Origin: Bog-473 sp963783965
GTDB lineage: Bacteria; Actinomycetota; Acidimicrobiia; Acidimicrobiales; RAAP-2
NCBI GenBank assembly: GCA_963783965.1
Contig: CAWAPQ010000002.1
Coordinates: forward strand, 1-64,000
Reading direction: 5' to 3'
DNA length: 64,000 bases
Part shown: positions 56,018-64,000 of the stretch, piece after piece
Position numbering within the stretch: the stretch's first letter is position 1
Layout of the letters: each line of letters begins with the position of its first letter
The notes under the pieces: generated by a model
Told to the model about the DNA's origin: nothing
Database searches by the model: none
What the model saw: the letters and a program-made list of their open reading frames with translations, nothing else
Made by a program: the position numbers and the translations under genes

Positions 56018-57595
56018 GTGAGCCCCGACGAGAGCAGCCCGGTCCATTTCCGCCCCGCCACGTACGCCGCCGGCGACGGCGAGCGCCCCGCCGTCATCAC
56101 CGCCTCGGGCCGGGTCGTCACGTTCGCCCAGCTCGAGGAGCGCTCGAGCCGCCTGGCCCAGGCCCTCTTCGCCCATGGCCTGCGTCCCGGCGACCACGTG
56201 GCGGCCCTCCTGCCCAACGACGACCGCACCCATGAGGTGGCCTTCGCCCTGCAGCGGTCGGGCCTCTACTACACGATGGTCAACACCCACCTGGCGGCCG
56301 ACGAGGCGGCCTACATCGTCGTGGACTGCGGCGCCCGCACGCTCATCACCTCGGAGGCGCTCGCGCCGCTGGCCACCGAGCTGGTCGGGCGGACGCCGGA
56401 CGTGGAGCTGCGCCTCATGATCGGCACGCCCGCCCCCGGCCACACGTCGTACGACGAGTTCGTCGCCGGGTCCCCGGCCGCGCCGCTGGACGAAGAGGTC
56501 GAGGGCTCGGCGATGCTGTACTCGTCGGGCACCACCGGCCACCCCAAGGGGATCCGCCGCCCGCTGACCGGACAGCCCTTCGGCTCCGACGTCGTGCTCT
56601 CGGGCATGCTCGGCGGCATCATGGGTTTCGCCCCCGGGGACGTCTACCTGAGCCCGGCGCCGCTGTACCACTCGGCTCCCCTGGTGTGGTCCATGACGGC
56701 CCAGCGCATGGGCGGCTCGGTCGTCGTCATGGAGCACTTCGATCCCGAACGCTGCCTGGCGCTCATTGAGGAGCACAAGGTCACGCACGCCCAGTTCGTC
56801 CCGACCATGTTCGTGCGGATGCTCAAGCTCTCCGACGTGGTGCGGAACAAGTACGACCTCTCGTCGCTGCGCTCGGTGGTGCATGCCGCCGCACCCTGTG
56901 CACCCGAGGTCAAGCGACGCATGATCGAGTGGTGGGGGCCGGTGATCCACGAGTACTACTCGGGTACCGAGGGCATGGGCATGACGTGGATCACCGCCGC
57001 GGAGGCCTTGACGCATCCCGGCTCGGTCGGCAAGGCCATCTGGGGGGAGGTACACGTGTGCGGCGACGACGGGGAGGACCTCCCGGTCGGTGAGGACGGC
57101 GTGGTGTACTTCGCCGGGCGAACGGGGGCCGCCACGTTCCAGTACAACCACGATCCCGAGAAGACGCGGCAGACCTTCAACGACAAGGGGTGGTCAACGC
57201 TGTGGGATGTCGGGCACGTCGACGACGACGGGTACCTGTACCTGACCGACCGCAAGCTCTTCATGATCGTCTCGGGCGGCGTCAACATCTACCCGCAGGA
57301 GATCGAGGACGTCCTCGTGCTGCACCCGGCGGTGGCCGACGTGGCCGTCTTCGGCATCCCGGACCCCGAAATGGGGGAGGAGGTCAAGGCGGTCGTCCAG
57401 GCCGCCCCCGGCGCCGTGCCCGGGCCGGAGCTCGAGGCAGAGATCATCGCCTTCTGCCGCGCCCACCTGTCGCACTACAAGTGCCCACGGTCGGTCGATT
57501 TCACCGATGAGATGCCCCGCGGCGAGAACGGCAAGCTCTACAAGAAAGCCCTGCGCGACGCCTACTGGGCCAGCTCGGCCCCCAGGGCGAACTGA
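56018..57595 (+). CDS. Acyl-CoA synthetase (AMP-forming)
   Basis: A 525-residue full-length ANL enzyme. Motifs: Y-S-S-G-T-T-G-H-P-K-G as P-loop, Y-Y-S-G-T-E-G-M-G, L-W-D-V-G-H-V-D-D-D-G-Y, D-R-K-L-F-M-I-V-S-G-G-V-N-I-Y-P and G-E-N-G-K-L-Y-K-K with the catalytic Lys. It activates a carboxylic acid to the CoA ester. The GTG at 56018 has AGAAGAGGG ahead. It is divergent from the glycosyltransferase gene and convergent with an MFS gene, whose 3' end overlaps by about 34 bases. Similar enzymes serve fatty-acid or aromatic acid breakdown; here it could supply acyl groups to the acyltransferase nearby. Confidence 0.9.
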   Translation: MSPDESSPVHFRPATYAAGDGERPAVITASGRVVTFAQLEERSSRLAQALFAHGLRPGDHVAALLPNDDRTHEVAFALQRSGLYYTMVNTHLAADEAAYIVVDCGARTLITSEALAPLATELVGRTPDVELRLMIGTPAPGHTSYDEFVAGSPAAPLDEEVEGSAMLYSSGTTGHPKGIRRPLTGQPFGSDVVLSGMLGGIMGFAPGDVYLSPAPLYHSAPLVWSMTAQRMGGSVVVMEHFDPERCLALIEEHKVTHAQFVPTMFVRMLKLSDVVRNKYDLSSLRSVVHAAAPCAPEVKRRMIEWWGPVIHEYYSGTEGMGMTWITAAEALTHPGSVGKAIWGEVHVCGDDGEDLPVGEDGVVYFAGRTGAATFQYNHDPEKTRQTFNDKGWSTLWDVGHVDDDGYLYLTDRKLFMIVSGGVNIYPQEIEDVLVLHPAVADVAVFGIPDPEMGEEVKAVVQAAPGAVPGPELEAEIIAFCRAHLSHYKCPRSVDFTDEMPRGENGKLYKKALRDAYWASSAPRAN

Positions 57596-58905
57596 ACCTC
57601 GGGGGGAGGCCGCACGTCGGCGTACCAGGCCAGTCCCAGGGCGACGACGGCGCCGAAGAGCAGCACGGAGGTGATGCCGACGGCCTCCACGACCGGACCG
57701 ATGAGCAGGTTCCCCACTCCGACCGAGCCCCCGAAGCCCATCATCCACAACGCCATGACACGGCCCCGGACGTTCTCGTGGACCCGTGCCTGCAGGGTCG
57801 TGTTCAGTGCCGTGATGAAGGCGAAGTAGAAGGCGCCCGTGATGGCGACCAGCACGTCCGCCGGCACCGGGTTCCGTTGCAGGGCGAAGGCGCAGAGCGC
57901 AGCCGAGTAGCCCACCAGGCAGACGCGTACCAGGAGCGGCTTGGACGTCCGGGCGAAGACCGTTCCGATGGAGATGGCGCCGATGAGGGCGCCGGTGCCG
58001 AACGAGGCGTACAGGATGCCGTAGTCAGCCGACTTCGAGAGGTTGATGCCCAGGTTGTGGGCGGCCACCACCGGCATCTGCCCGACGAAGGCCAGCGCCA
58101 GGAGGGAGAACAGGAACACGGTGACGAGGCAGCGGCCCACGACGCGGTCGTGGCGGGCCACCGTGATACCGGCGGTGAGTTGCCGCCACCGGCTGGCCCC
58201 CGACGGCGACTGCTGGACGACGGGCAGCGTCACCATCATGAGCGCCCCCACCACGAAGAGGTAGGTGACGGCGTTCCCCGCGAAGATCCAGGCCGGCCCG
58301 ACCAGGGGGTACAGGAGGCCGCCGATGACCGGTCCGATGACGCGGGAGGCGTTCATCTGGGCCGAGTTCAGGGAAATGGCCCCCGGCAGGTCCCGCTTGC
58401 CCACCAGCCCGGGCAGGACGGCCGAGTACGACGGCCCGAACAGCGCGCTGCCGCAGCCGACGCCGAGCACCATGATCACGAGCAGGACCTTCGAGGGGTG
58501 GGGTGACGCCGCCACGAGGGCCACCCCGATGGAGAAGACCAGCTGCTCGACCGCCAAAATCATGAGCAGGCGCTTGCGGTCGATCTTGTCCGCCAGCAGG
58601 CCACCCACCATGGGCAGCACCAGCGCCGGGCCCAGCTGGGCGAAGATGATGACGCCGACGAACGTGGCCGAGTGCGTGAGGTCGTAGGCGTAGGCACCCA
58701 GGACGACGTTCTGCATCCAGGTGCCGATGTTCGAGGCGAACGCACCCAGGAAGACGATGCGGAAGGTGCGGTGGGACAGGGCGGCCCGTGCGGTGCCGCT
58801 GCGGGCCGGGACGGGGGAGTCCCCGTCGACGACCGCATCCTCTATCTCTTCGAGCGAAATGGACCCCTCGTCGCCCTCGAGGCGATCGTCGGAGGGAGGC
58901 GGCAC
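57562..58905 (-). CDS. MFS transporter (MFS_3/enterobactin-exporter-like)
   Basis: A 447-residue transporter with 12 helices. An acidic N-terminal tail of about 40 residues precedes the first helix. Motif A reads G-G-L-L-A-D-K-I-D-R-K-R-L, and helix 1 has F-A-S-N-I-G-T-W-M-Q-N-V-V-L-G. This matches the EntS/MFS_3 group, which exports siderophores, macrolides or acylated small molecules. Its stop overlaps the acyl-CoA synthetase gene by about 34 bases on the opposite strand. The start is GTG at 58905 without a clear Shine-Dalgarno site. It may export the product of the neighbouring locus, which is inference. Confidence 0.9.
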   Translation of the reverse strand: MPPPSDDRLEGDEGSISLEEIEDAVVDGDSPVPARSGTARAALSHRTFRIVFLGAFASNIGTWMQNVVLGAYAYDLTHSATFVGVIIFAQLGPALVLPMVGGLLADKIDRKRLLMILAVEQLVFSIGVALVAASPHPSKVLLVIMVLGVGCGSALFGPSYSAVLPGLVGKRDLPGAISLNSAQMNASRVIGPVIGGLLYPLVGPAWIFAGNAVTYLFVVGALMMVTLPVVQQSPSGASRWRQLTAGITVARHDRVVGRCLVTVFLFSLLALAFVGQMPVVAAHNLGINLSKSADYGILYASFGTGALIGAISIGTVFARTSKPLLVRVCLVGYSAALCAFALQRNPVPADVLVAITGAFYFAFITALNTTLQARVHENVRGRVMALWMMGFGGSVGVGNLLIGPVVEAVGITSVLLFGAVVALGLAWYADVRPPPEVQFALGAELAQ

Positions 58906-58935
58906 CCGGCCATGGTACGGGAGGCCATCACCGGG

Positions 58936-61062
58936 TCAGGGGCCGGCGGCAGAGCAGATGGCACCGCACGGCACGTTGAAGGCCGTCGCCGGCGCCAGCG
59001 GGACCGTGAGCTCCGAGGCGGCGCCGGCATTGCGTTGTACCTGGTAGATGCCCCCGACCATGGCGGGCATCTGGGTCAGCGTGGGGAAGAGGTGGGGCGT
59101 GTCGCCCGTCGTGATGGTGACCCGGAGGCGCCACCCCGTGGGCAGCTCGGCCATCGTCGGGAAGATGACGATGTCCTGGCGCGTGACCTGGCCGGGCACG
59201 ATCGGCTGCTGGGACGCCTGCGTCAGCGGATGCACCGGAAGCAACAGCTGGCCGCCGGGCAGCGTCCAGCTCCGCCCCGGGTCGACCGCGCGTTGGTCGC
59301 CGTCCAACGCGCCCGACGACAGGGGCACGCTGTCCCCCGAGGGGGAGACGGCCTCGACGGTGGCGGCCAGCTCGGTGTCGGTGCCGGTCGAGGTCGTGTA
59401 CACGGTGGCGTCGATCGGCCCGGCCACGACCTCGGGCGAGTCGACCGGATCCGTGGTGTAGGTCAGTGCGCCGGGTCCTGCCCCGAGCGTCACGTCGTTG
59501 AGGTCGCAGGGGTCGTTGGTATCGAGCGACTGGAAGCCGAGGGCGAGGGCCCCGGCGCCCCACTGGTCCGTCTGAATGGAGCACGGGCTCGTCGTTCCCG
59601 TCCAGGCGACCGAGTCGGCGCCGGAGACCGCGGTGGGCGCCACCGGCGAGAGCCCGCCGTCGTTCTGCGACAGGGCATCGCTCCCGCTGCGCCCGGCGCC
59701 GAAGTAGTACGGGGTCGGCGTGGCGGCGGGCAGCGGCCACTGCGCCGCGTCCACCCAGGACCCACCGGAGTTCTGGATGTCCAAGTGCAACGGCGTCGTC
59801 GTCGACGCCATCGGCGTGTGCTCGCCGAGCAGCCACGTGTCGAACCACTCGAGCTCCAGCGCCGACATGTTGACGCCGGTCCCCGTCGTCACGTGCTGCC
59901 ACGGGCCCATGAGCAACTGGTAGCGCGGCGTCACCGCCTGGTCCGGGGTCATCGCCGCGTCCTGCGGGCGGCCGTCGAAGAGGTTCTGCAGACCGACGTA
60001 GTTCAGCGGCTCGCCCTGCTCGAAGAGGTCGTTCCAGCCGCCGACCAGGAAGGCGGGGATCTGGTCCTTCACCACGGCCGCCAGGTCCTGGGCCGGGCTG
60101 CGGGACGCCCAGTACCCGTCGTCGAACGCCCCGTCGCCCCGCCCGGTCTCCACGTTGAGGACGAGCTGGAGGAACGAGACGAGTTCGGGGCTGTGCGCGG
60201 CCTCGGTCGGTGCGAGGGCGGCCAGCCCACTGGCGAGTGCCGAGGAGTTGCCGCTCTCGGCGGCCTCGACCAGCGGCTCGAGGGGGGGATTGGCGAGGTT
60301 CAGGCCCGACAACAATGCGACGTACGTGGCGGCGAACTCGGTGTCGGGGATGCCGCCCTGGGTGACGGTGTCGGCGTACAGGTCGTTGCCCGAGATGATG
60401 GGGAACATCGCCTTGATCGGTGAGCCCGCCCCCGCCGCCTCGACCGTCTGGAACTGGTTGATGCCCATGTACGACTCGCCGAAGAGGCCGACCTCGCCGT
60501 TGGACTGCGGCAGATGCGCGGCCCAGCGCGCCAGCGTCGCGCCGTCGGTCGACTGCACGGGGTCGAACAGGTCGAAGCTGCCGCCCGAGTCGCCGGTGCC
60601 GCGCACGTCGGCGATGACCACGATGTAGCCCCGGTCGACGAGGTACTCGACGTTCGTGTTGGCGATGGCCGAGGCATCCACAATGAACGCCTTGCCGTAC
60701 GGCGTCTGTTGCAGCAGGACGGGGAAGAGGCCGTTGGCCGCCGTGCCCGTGCCCGCCGTCGTGGGGAAGTAGACGTCGGCTCGCAGGACGGTGCCGTCCG
60801 CCATCGTGACGGGGAGGTCGCGCAGCGACCCGGTGCCGTACGTCGCCGGCTGCGGCGTCCAGCTGCCGGCGTCCGCCTCTTGGGCGGTGTCCGCCGCGGC
60901 GGCACTGCCCGCCCCGAGGTTCTGCGCCGACATGGCTGCGGGGGCCGGGCCGCCTCCGCCCGGCAGGAAGGGCGCCACCACGAAGGCCGAGAGGGTGAGG
61001 ACCAGTGCCAGCGCACCCATCACGACACGCCAGGGCACCGTGCCCTTCCAGCGGCCGACCAT
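58936..61062 (-). CDS. CocE/NonD-type S15 hydrolase, exported
   Basis: A 708-residue alpha/beta hydrolase of the X-Pro dipeptidyl-peptidase (S15)/cocaine-esterase family. The first 60 residues carry a membrane or signal segment (V-V-M-G-A-L-A-L-V-L-T-L-S-A-F-V-V-A-P-F-L) and a Gly/Ala-rich linker. The nucleophile elbow is G-E-S-Y-M-G (Ser197), the Asp is in G-G-W-N-D-L-F, and the His is in G-P-W-Q-H. A C-terminal jelly-roll domain follows. Such enzymes cut acyl esters, amides or X-Pro peptides outside the cell. It begins 1 base after the stop of the Wzz-like gene, so both are made from one message. A role in de-acylating or trimming a surface polymer is inference. Confidence 0.88.
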   Translation of the reverse strand: MVGRWKGTVPWRVVMGALALVLTLSAFVVAPFLPGGGGPAPAAMSAQNLGAGSAAAADTAQEADAGSWTPQPATYGTGSLRDLPVTMADGTVLRADVYFPTTAGTGTAANGLFPVLLQQTPYGKAFIVDASAIANTNVEYLVDRGYIVVIADVRGTGDSGGSFDLFDPVQSTDGATLARWAAHLPQSNGEVGLFGESYMGINQFQTVEAAGAGSPIKAMFPIISGNDLYADTVTQGGIPDTEFAATYVALLSGLNLANPPLEPLVEAAESGNSSALASGLAALAPTEAAHSPELVSFLQLVLNVETGRGDGAFDDGYWASRSPAQDLAAVVKDQIPAFLVGGWNDLFEQGEPLNYVGLQNLFDGRPQDAAMTPDQAVTPRYQLLMGPWQHVTTGTGVNMSALELEWFDTWLLGEHTPMASTTTPLHLDIQNSGGSWVDAAQWPLPAATPTPYYFGAGRSGSDALSQNDGGLSPVAPTAVSGADSVAWTGTTSPCSIQTDQWGAGALALGFQSLDTNDPCDLNDVTLGAGPGALTYTTDPVDSPEVVAGPIDATVYTTSTGTDTELAATVEAVSPSGDSVPLSSGALDGDQRAVDPGRSWTLPGGQLLLPVHPLTQASQQPIVPGQVTRQDIVIFPTMAELPTGWRLRVTITTGDTPHLFPTLTQMPAMVGGIYQVQRNAGAASELTVPLAPATAFNVPCGAICSAAGP

Positions 61063-61063
61063 C

Positions 61064-61936
61064 TCAGTCCGTGCGGGGAGGTGCCAGGGCGTTGACGAGC
61101 AGGGCGACGCCGATCCCGAGGATGAGGCCGAAGATCAGGGCCAGCACCGTCCACTCGACGGTCTTCGGTGAGACCGGCTTGCTGGGGGCGGTCGCCGCCG
61201 AGATCACCTGCCCGCCCTCGGTCGTCACCCCCTGCGATGCGTAGAACTGGTAGTTCTGCAGCTGGTTCTGCAGCGTCGTCAGCTGGCCCTGCAGGTCCCC
61301 GAGCTGCGTCTCGTCCGGGGTCACGTTGGTCGTCGCCGGTGCGGCGCGGATCTCGGCGTTCAGGTTGGCGATGGCGAGTTGCAGGGTGTCGATCTTGTTC
61401 TGCACCTGCGACTGCGCCGAGGTGAAGGTGTCCGCCGTCTGTTTCTGCTCGTAGTGGATGTAGGCGTTGGCGTAGGCGTTGGCCGCCGCCGCGGCGGCCT
61501 CCGGGTCCTTCGAGCGGACCGATACCTCCACCACGTCGGTGGTGCCCACCTGGGTCGCCGTGACCGCCGGGGCGTCCGGCAGCGTCTTGGCCACGAGCCG
61601 GGCGAGCGCCGAGCTCTCAATGACCTCAATGCCGTCGGGCACGTTCGGTATCGGTGCGACGCCGGAGGGGGAGTTCGCCTCCACGAGCGTCTCGGAGATG
61701 GGGGGCTCCATGAGCATCGATGTCGATGCCTCGTAGGTGGGTTTGATCAGCACGCAGTAGGCCAGGGTCGCCCCGACGCAGATGGCGGCCACCACCAGGA
61801 CGGTGACCCTTTTCCGCCACAGGAGCAGGGCGTACTCCCGCAGTCCGGACGCTTCGGTGCCCGCCGGACCGGAGTCCCTGGGAATGCGGGCGTAGTCACG
61901 CAACCCAGGTTGCTCAAACTCCAGTGGATCACTCAT
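61064..61936 (-). CDS. Wzz/chain-length-determinant family protein
   Basis: A 290-residue membrane protein. A first membrane helix (about 45-65, V-L-V-V-A-A-I-C-V-G-A-T-L-A-Y-C) is followed by an extracytoplasmic domain with a coiled-coil middle (Q-S-Q-V-Q-N-K-I-D-T-L-Q-L-A-I-A-N-L). A Pro-rich P-S-K-P-V-S-P-K-T precedes a second helix (A-L-I-F-G-L-I-L-G-I-G-V-A-L-L), the classic Wzz layout. It sets polysaccharide chain length at the inner membrane. There is no kinase domain. It is divergent from an O-antigen-ligase-like gene, which fits. ATG at 61936 lacks a clear Shine-Dalgarno site. The CocE-type gene follows directly. Confidence 0.88.
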   Translation of the reverse strand: MSDPLEFEQPGLRDYARIPRDSGPAGTEASGLREYALLLWRKRVTVLVVAAICVGATLAYCVLIKPTYEASTSMLMEPPISETLVEANSPSGVAPIPNVPDGIEVIESSALARLVAKTLPDAPAVTATQVGTTDVVEVSVRSKDPEAAAAAANAYANAYIHYEQKQTADTFTSAQSQVQNKIDTLQLAIANLNAEIRAAPATTNVTPDETQLGDLQGQLTTLQNQLQNYQFYASQGVTTEGGQVISAATAPSKPVSPKTVEWTVLALIFGLILGIGVALLVNALAPPRTD

Positions 61937-62020
61937 CGGTTGCGGAACGTGCCGCGGCGGCCGTTCTTGCTCCCAATCGGTTGATCCGTAGGCAAAGGGG
62001 GCGCGTGCAGTTTCCGTTGC

Positions 62021-63478
62021 GTGGGGAACGGAGACCTCTTCGTGGTCGTGGCGCGCCGGCTCGTCTATGTGGGCCTGGCCCTCTTGCCGTTGCTGCACTA
62101 CCGGGTCGGCAGCGCGTTCGACCTCAGCGACCTGTGCTTCCTGGTGGCCGCTGGGTTCATGATCCTGACCCGGCGCCCACCCAGGCGGGCACCGCCGGCG
62201 CCCGCCTGGTACTTCGGCTCCTTCGTCTGGATCCTCGCCGGCGTCGTGGCGTCGGCGCAGGCCGTCTCCACGACGGCATCGCTGCAGGTGGTCGTCAACG
62301 CCATCTTCGTGTTCTTCGTGCTGCAGTGGATGCTGCGCCAGCTGCTCGACAGCACGGCCCGCATCCGGGCCGGCATGGTCGCCTTCGTGTTCGGGTCGTC
62401 GATCTCCGCCTTCGTGGCCTTCCTGCAGACGGAGTTCCACGTCCTGGGCTACAGCCATCAGGCGAGCCTCGAGGGCTCGCGTGCCGTCGGACTGAGCAAC
62501 CAGCCCAACATCGCCGCGGTGACCTTCGCGCTCGGGCTGGTCTTCGCCATCGGTCTCGTCGTCGAAATGGGACTGCGCCGGTACTGGTACATCGGCGTGT
62601 GCATCGCCGTGCTGGCCGGCGCGCTGATCTTCAGCGCCAGCGTCTCGGGCATGTCCAGCACCCTCGTTGGCTGCTTCGTCCTCTTCCTCACACGCGGCTT
62701 CCGGCTGCGGACCGTCGTCGGGGTGCTGGCCGCCCTCGCCATCGTCTACGTGGTCGCCATCTCGGTGCAATCGAACGGGAGCCACTTCAACCTGGACCCG
62801 ATCGCCCGCATCGAACAGACGACGGGGACGAACACCGGGTACAACACGGTGAACCCGCGCGTGGCGACGGTGGAGCACTCGTGGAGCGGGATCGTGGCGA
62901 GCCCCGTCATCGGGCACGGGCTCGATCAGGCGACCATCGCGGTGTACTACGACGCCGACGTCGGCGTCTTCTACCCGGCCCACAACATCGTGATCCTCTA
63001 CTGGTTCGCCGGCGGGATCTTCATGGTGGCGGCCGGGGCGCTGATGATCGGCTCGTGCTTCAACCGCCTCCTGCATGGCCGCCTGCGCCTCGGCAGGGGT
63101 GCGGACCGCGCCCTGCGCGACACGGTGCTCGCCGGCTGTGTGACCGTCCTGTTCTTCTCGTTCCAGTCGCCCGAGATCGTCGACCGGTGGCTCTGGCTCC
63201 CCTTCTTGTTGGCCCTGTGCTTCCGCGTCGGCGGGAAGACCGATCGATCTGGACCCGAGCCTGTCCCGGAGTCGCGAGAGGCAGCGACATATTCGGCAGA
63301 CGACATCCCCGTCCCCGCGCCATCCGTCCCGGCACCGTCCGTCCCGGCACCGTCCGTCCCGGCACCGTCCGTCCCGGCGCCGTCCGTCCCGGCACCGTCC
63401 GTCCCGGCGCCATCCATCCCGCCCGCTATCCCGCGTCGTGTCAGCGGGACGGTGCCGGCGATGAGGCGGCCGTCGTGA
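62021..63478 (+). CDS. O-antigen ligase/polymerase-like membrane protein
   Basis: A 485-residue protein with about eleven membrane helices and the Wzy_C-type architecture. A large loop in the C-terminal half contains R-V-A-T-V-E-H-S-W-S-G-I-V-A-S-P-V-I-G-H-G and P-A-H-N-I-V-I-L-Y-W-F-A-G-G, with the His residues expected for ligases and polymerases that work on lipid-linked sugars. The last 90 residues are cytoplasmic or external and consist of P-A-P-S-V repeats and a basic end. GTG at 62021 is used. Together with Wzz and the following methyltransferase it points to a capsule or surface polysaccharide. The TGATG junction couples it to the next gene. Confidence 0.85.
   Translation: MGNGDLFVVVARRLVYVGLALLPLLHYRVGSAFDLSDLCFLVAAGFMILTRRPPRRAPPAPAWYFGSFVWILAGVVASAQAVSTTASLQVVVNAIFVFFVLQWMLRQLLDSTARIRAGMVAFVFGSSISAFVAFLQTEFHVLGYSHQASLEGSRAVGLSNQPNIAAVTFALGLVFAIGLVVEMGLRRYWYIGVCIAVLAGALIFSASVSGMSSTLVGCFVLFLTRGFRLRTVVGVLAALAIVYVVAISVQSNGSHFNLDPIARIEQTTGTNTGYNTVNPRVATVEHSWSGIVASPVIGHGLDQATIAVYYDADVGVFYPAHNIVILYWFAGGIFMVAAGALMIGSCFNRLLHGRLRLGRGADRALRDTVLAGCVTVLFFSFQSPEIVDRWLWLPFLLALCFRVGGKTDRSGPEPVPESREAATYSADDIPVPAPSVPAPSVPAPSVPAPSVPAPSVPAPSVPAPSIPPAIPRRVSGTVPAMRRPS
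63311..63415 (+). repeat. 15-bp coding repeat, seven units
   Basis: The unit GTCCCGGCACCGTCC occurs seven times with small changes, encoding V-P-A-P-S per unit in the tail of the ligase-like protein. Units keep the frame, so copy number changes would only alter tail length. Confidence 0.95.
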
Positions 63479-64000
63479 TGGGCCTGGGCGAGATGTTCGA
63501 CGACCGCATCCTGGGTCTCGACAGCGCCCATGTCTTCATGGTGAGCGCGCAGGCCGTGGCGGCCCGCGCCCGCGTGGTGGTGGAGGTGGGCTGTGGCCGG
63601 GGCGTCCTGGTCGACACGGACCAGCCGGGCGGGGCCTGGCAGGACCTGCGGGGGGAGGGCCGCACCGTCATCGGCATCGACATCGATGCGGTCGGCGAGG
63701 ACAACCCCGTCATCGACGAGTTCCGCCTCATCGGGGCGGACGGCCGGTGGCCCCTCGACGACGGGTCCGTGGACCTGGCCGTCAGCGACTTCGTCCTGGA
63801 GCACGTGACCGACCCGGAGCGCTTCGCGAGCGAGCTCTCCCGCGTCCTGCGGCCCGGCGGGGTGTTCATCGCCCGGACGATCAGCCGCTCGTCCGTCCTG
63901 GCCGCCGCCGCCCGCGTCGTCCCCAACGACCATCACGCCAAGGCGCTCGAGCACCTGCAACCCGGGAGGGAGGCGCGTGACGTCTTCCGGACCGCCTACA
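63478..64000 (+). CDS. SAM-dependent methyltransferase, truncated by window end
   Basis: The first 174 residues of a class I methyltransferase, open to the edge of the window. The SAM loop is V-V-V-E-V-G-C-G-R-G-V-L, the acidic strand is G-I-D-I-D-A, and the later segment D-L-A-V-S-D-F-V-L-E-H-V-T-D-P-E-R-F and V-L-R-P-G-G-V-F-I-A-R-T are typical of the methyltransferase-11/25 type used in polysaccharide and lipid biosynthesis. The loop between the SAM loop and the acidic strand is longer than usual. ATG at 63478 overlaps the stop of the ligase-like gene (TGATG), so they are coupled. It probably methylates a sugar of the surface polymer. Confidence 0.85.
   Translation, partial: MGLGEMFDDRILGLDSAHVFMVSAQAVAARARVVVEVGCGRGVLVDTDQPGGAWQDLRGEGRTVIGIDIDAVGEDNPVIDEFRLIGADGRWPLDDGSVDLAVSDFVLEHVTDPERFASELSRVLRPGGVFIARTISRSSVLAAAARVVPNDHHAKALEHLQPGREARDVFRTAY

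Overview
The window reads as high-GC actinobacterial chromosome. Signs are GTG, TTG and possibly leaderless starts, GGAGG-type Shine-Dalgarno sites, an ECF sigma factor paired with a DGPF protein, DUF6458 and Streptomyces-type small hydrophobic proteins, a DUF732-like domain, F420/FMN split-barrel proteins and many acyl-CoA and short-chain dehydrogenase genes. The gene mix would suit an uncultured Acidimicrobiia-like lineage, but that placement is inference. There is no rRNA, no complete tRNA, no CRISPR array, no integrase and no transposase.

Layout. Positions 1-6.5 kb have visibly lower GC and hold small unrelated genes (GNAT, split-barrel flavoproteins, SnoaL, DODA dioxygenase, a frameshifted enoyl-CoA hydratase and several unknowns). 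A large FtsX-like permease follows at 7.1-9.6 kb. A 3' half-tRNA at 10.2 kb may mark the right end of an integrated segment. Positions 10.5-18 kb carry a periplasmic binding protein and a stress-type block: DUF6458, a hydrophobic peptide, a ferritin-like protein, two STAS anti-anti-sigma factors, a DUF899 protein and an MMPL exporter. Several of these sit behind SigB/SigF-like promoters. From about 18 kb on GC is higher. Positions 18-25.6 kb carry exported proteins (GH43-like lipoprotein, propeller protein with alternating repeats). Positions 25.6-31.5 kb hold a penicillin-binding protein, an ArsR-CDF metal operon, a RumA-type methyltransferase and a DGPF-ECF42 operon. At 31.6-35.4 kb an SDR, a Baeyer-Villiger monooxygenase and an esterase form what looks like a ketone-to-ester-to-acid catabolic operon. 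Positions 35.4-49.7 kb mix a second ECF sigma factor, an L,D-transpeptidase, RidA, a serine hydrolase, an ABC-F protein, membrane proteins, a MarR-controlled drug exporter and an ABC-2 exporter.

Positions 49.7-64 kb look like an acyl, glycan and cell-surface locus. A minus-strand operon encodes a methyltransferase, a stand-alone acyl carrier protein, an adenylating ligase and an SDR. It faces a left-handed beta-helix acyltransferase and a TylF-like methyltransferase. Then come a glycosyltransferase, an acyl-CoA synthetase, an MFS exporter, a Wzz-like chain-length protein paired with a secreted CocE-type hydrolase, an O-antigen-ligase-like polymerase and a truncated methyltransferase.

A window-wide oddity is the number of otherwise well-conserved genes broken by a single-base indel (enoyl-CoA hydratase twice, BVMO, a small cysteine-rich protein, ABC-F, SDR, TylF, and possibly two more). 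Several lie in or beside short G or C runs, so base-level sequence error is a serious alternative to true gene decay.
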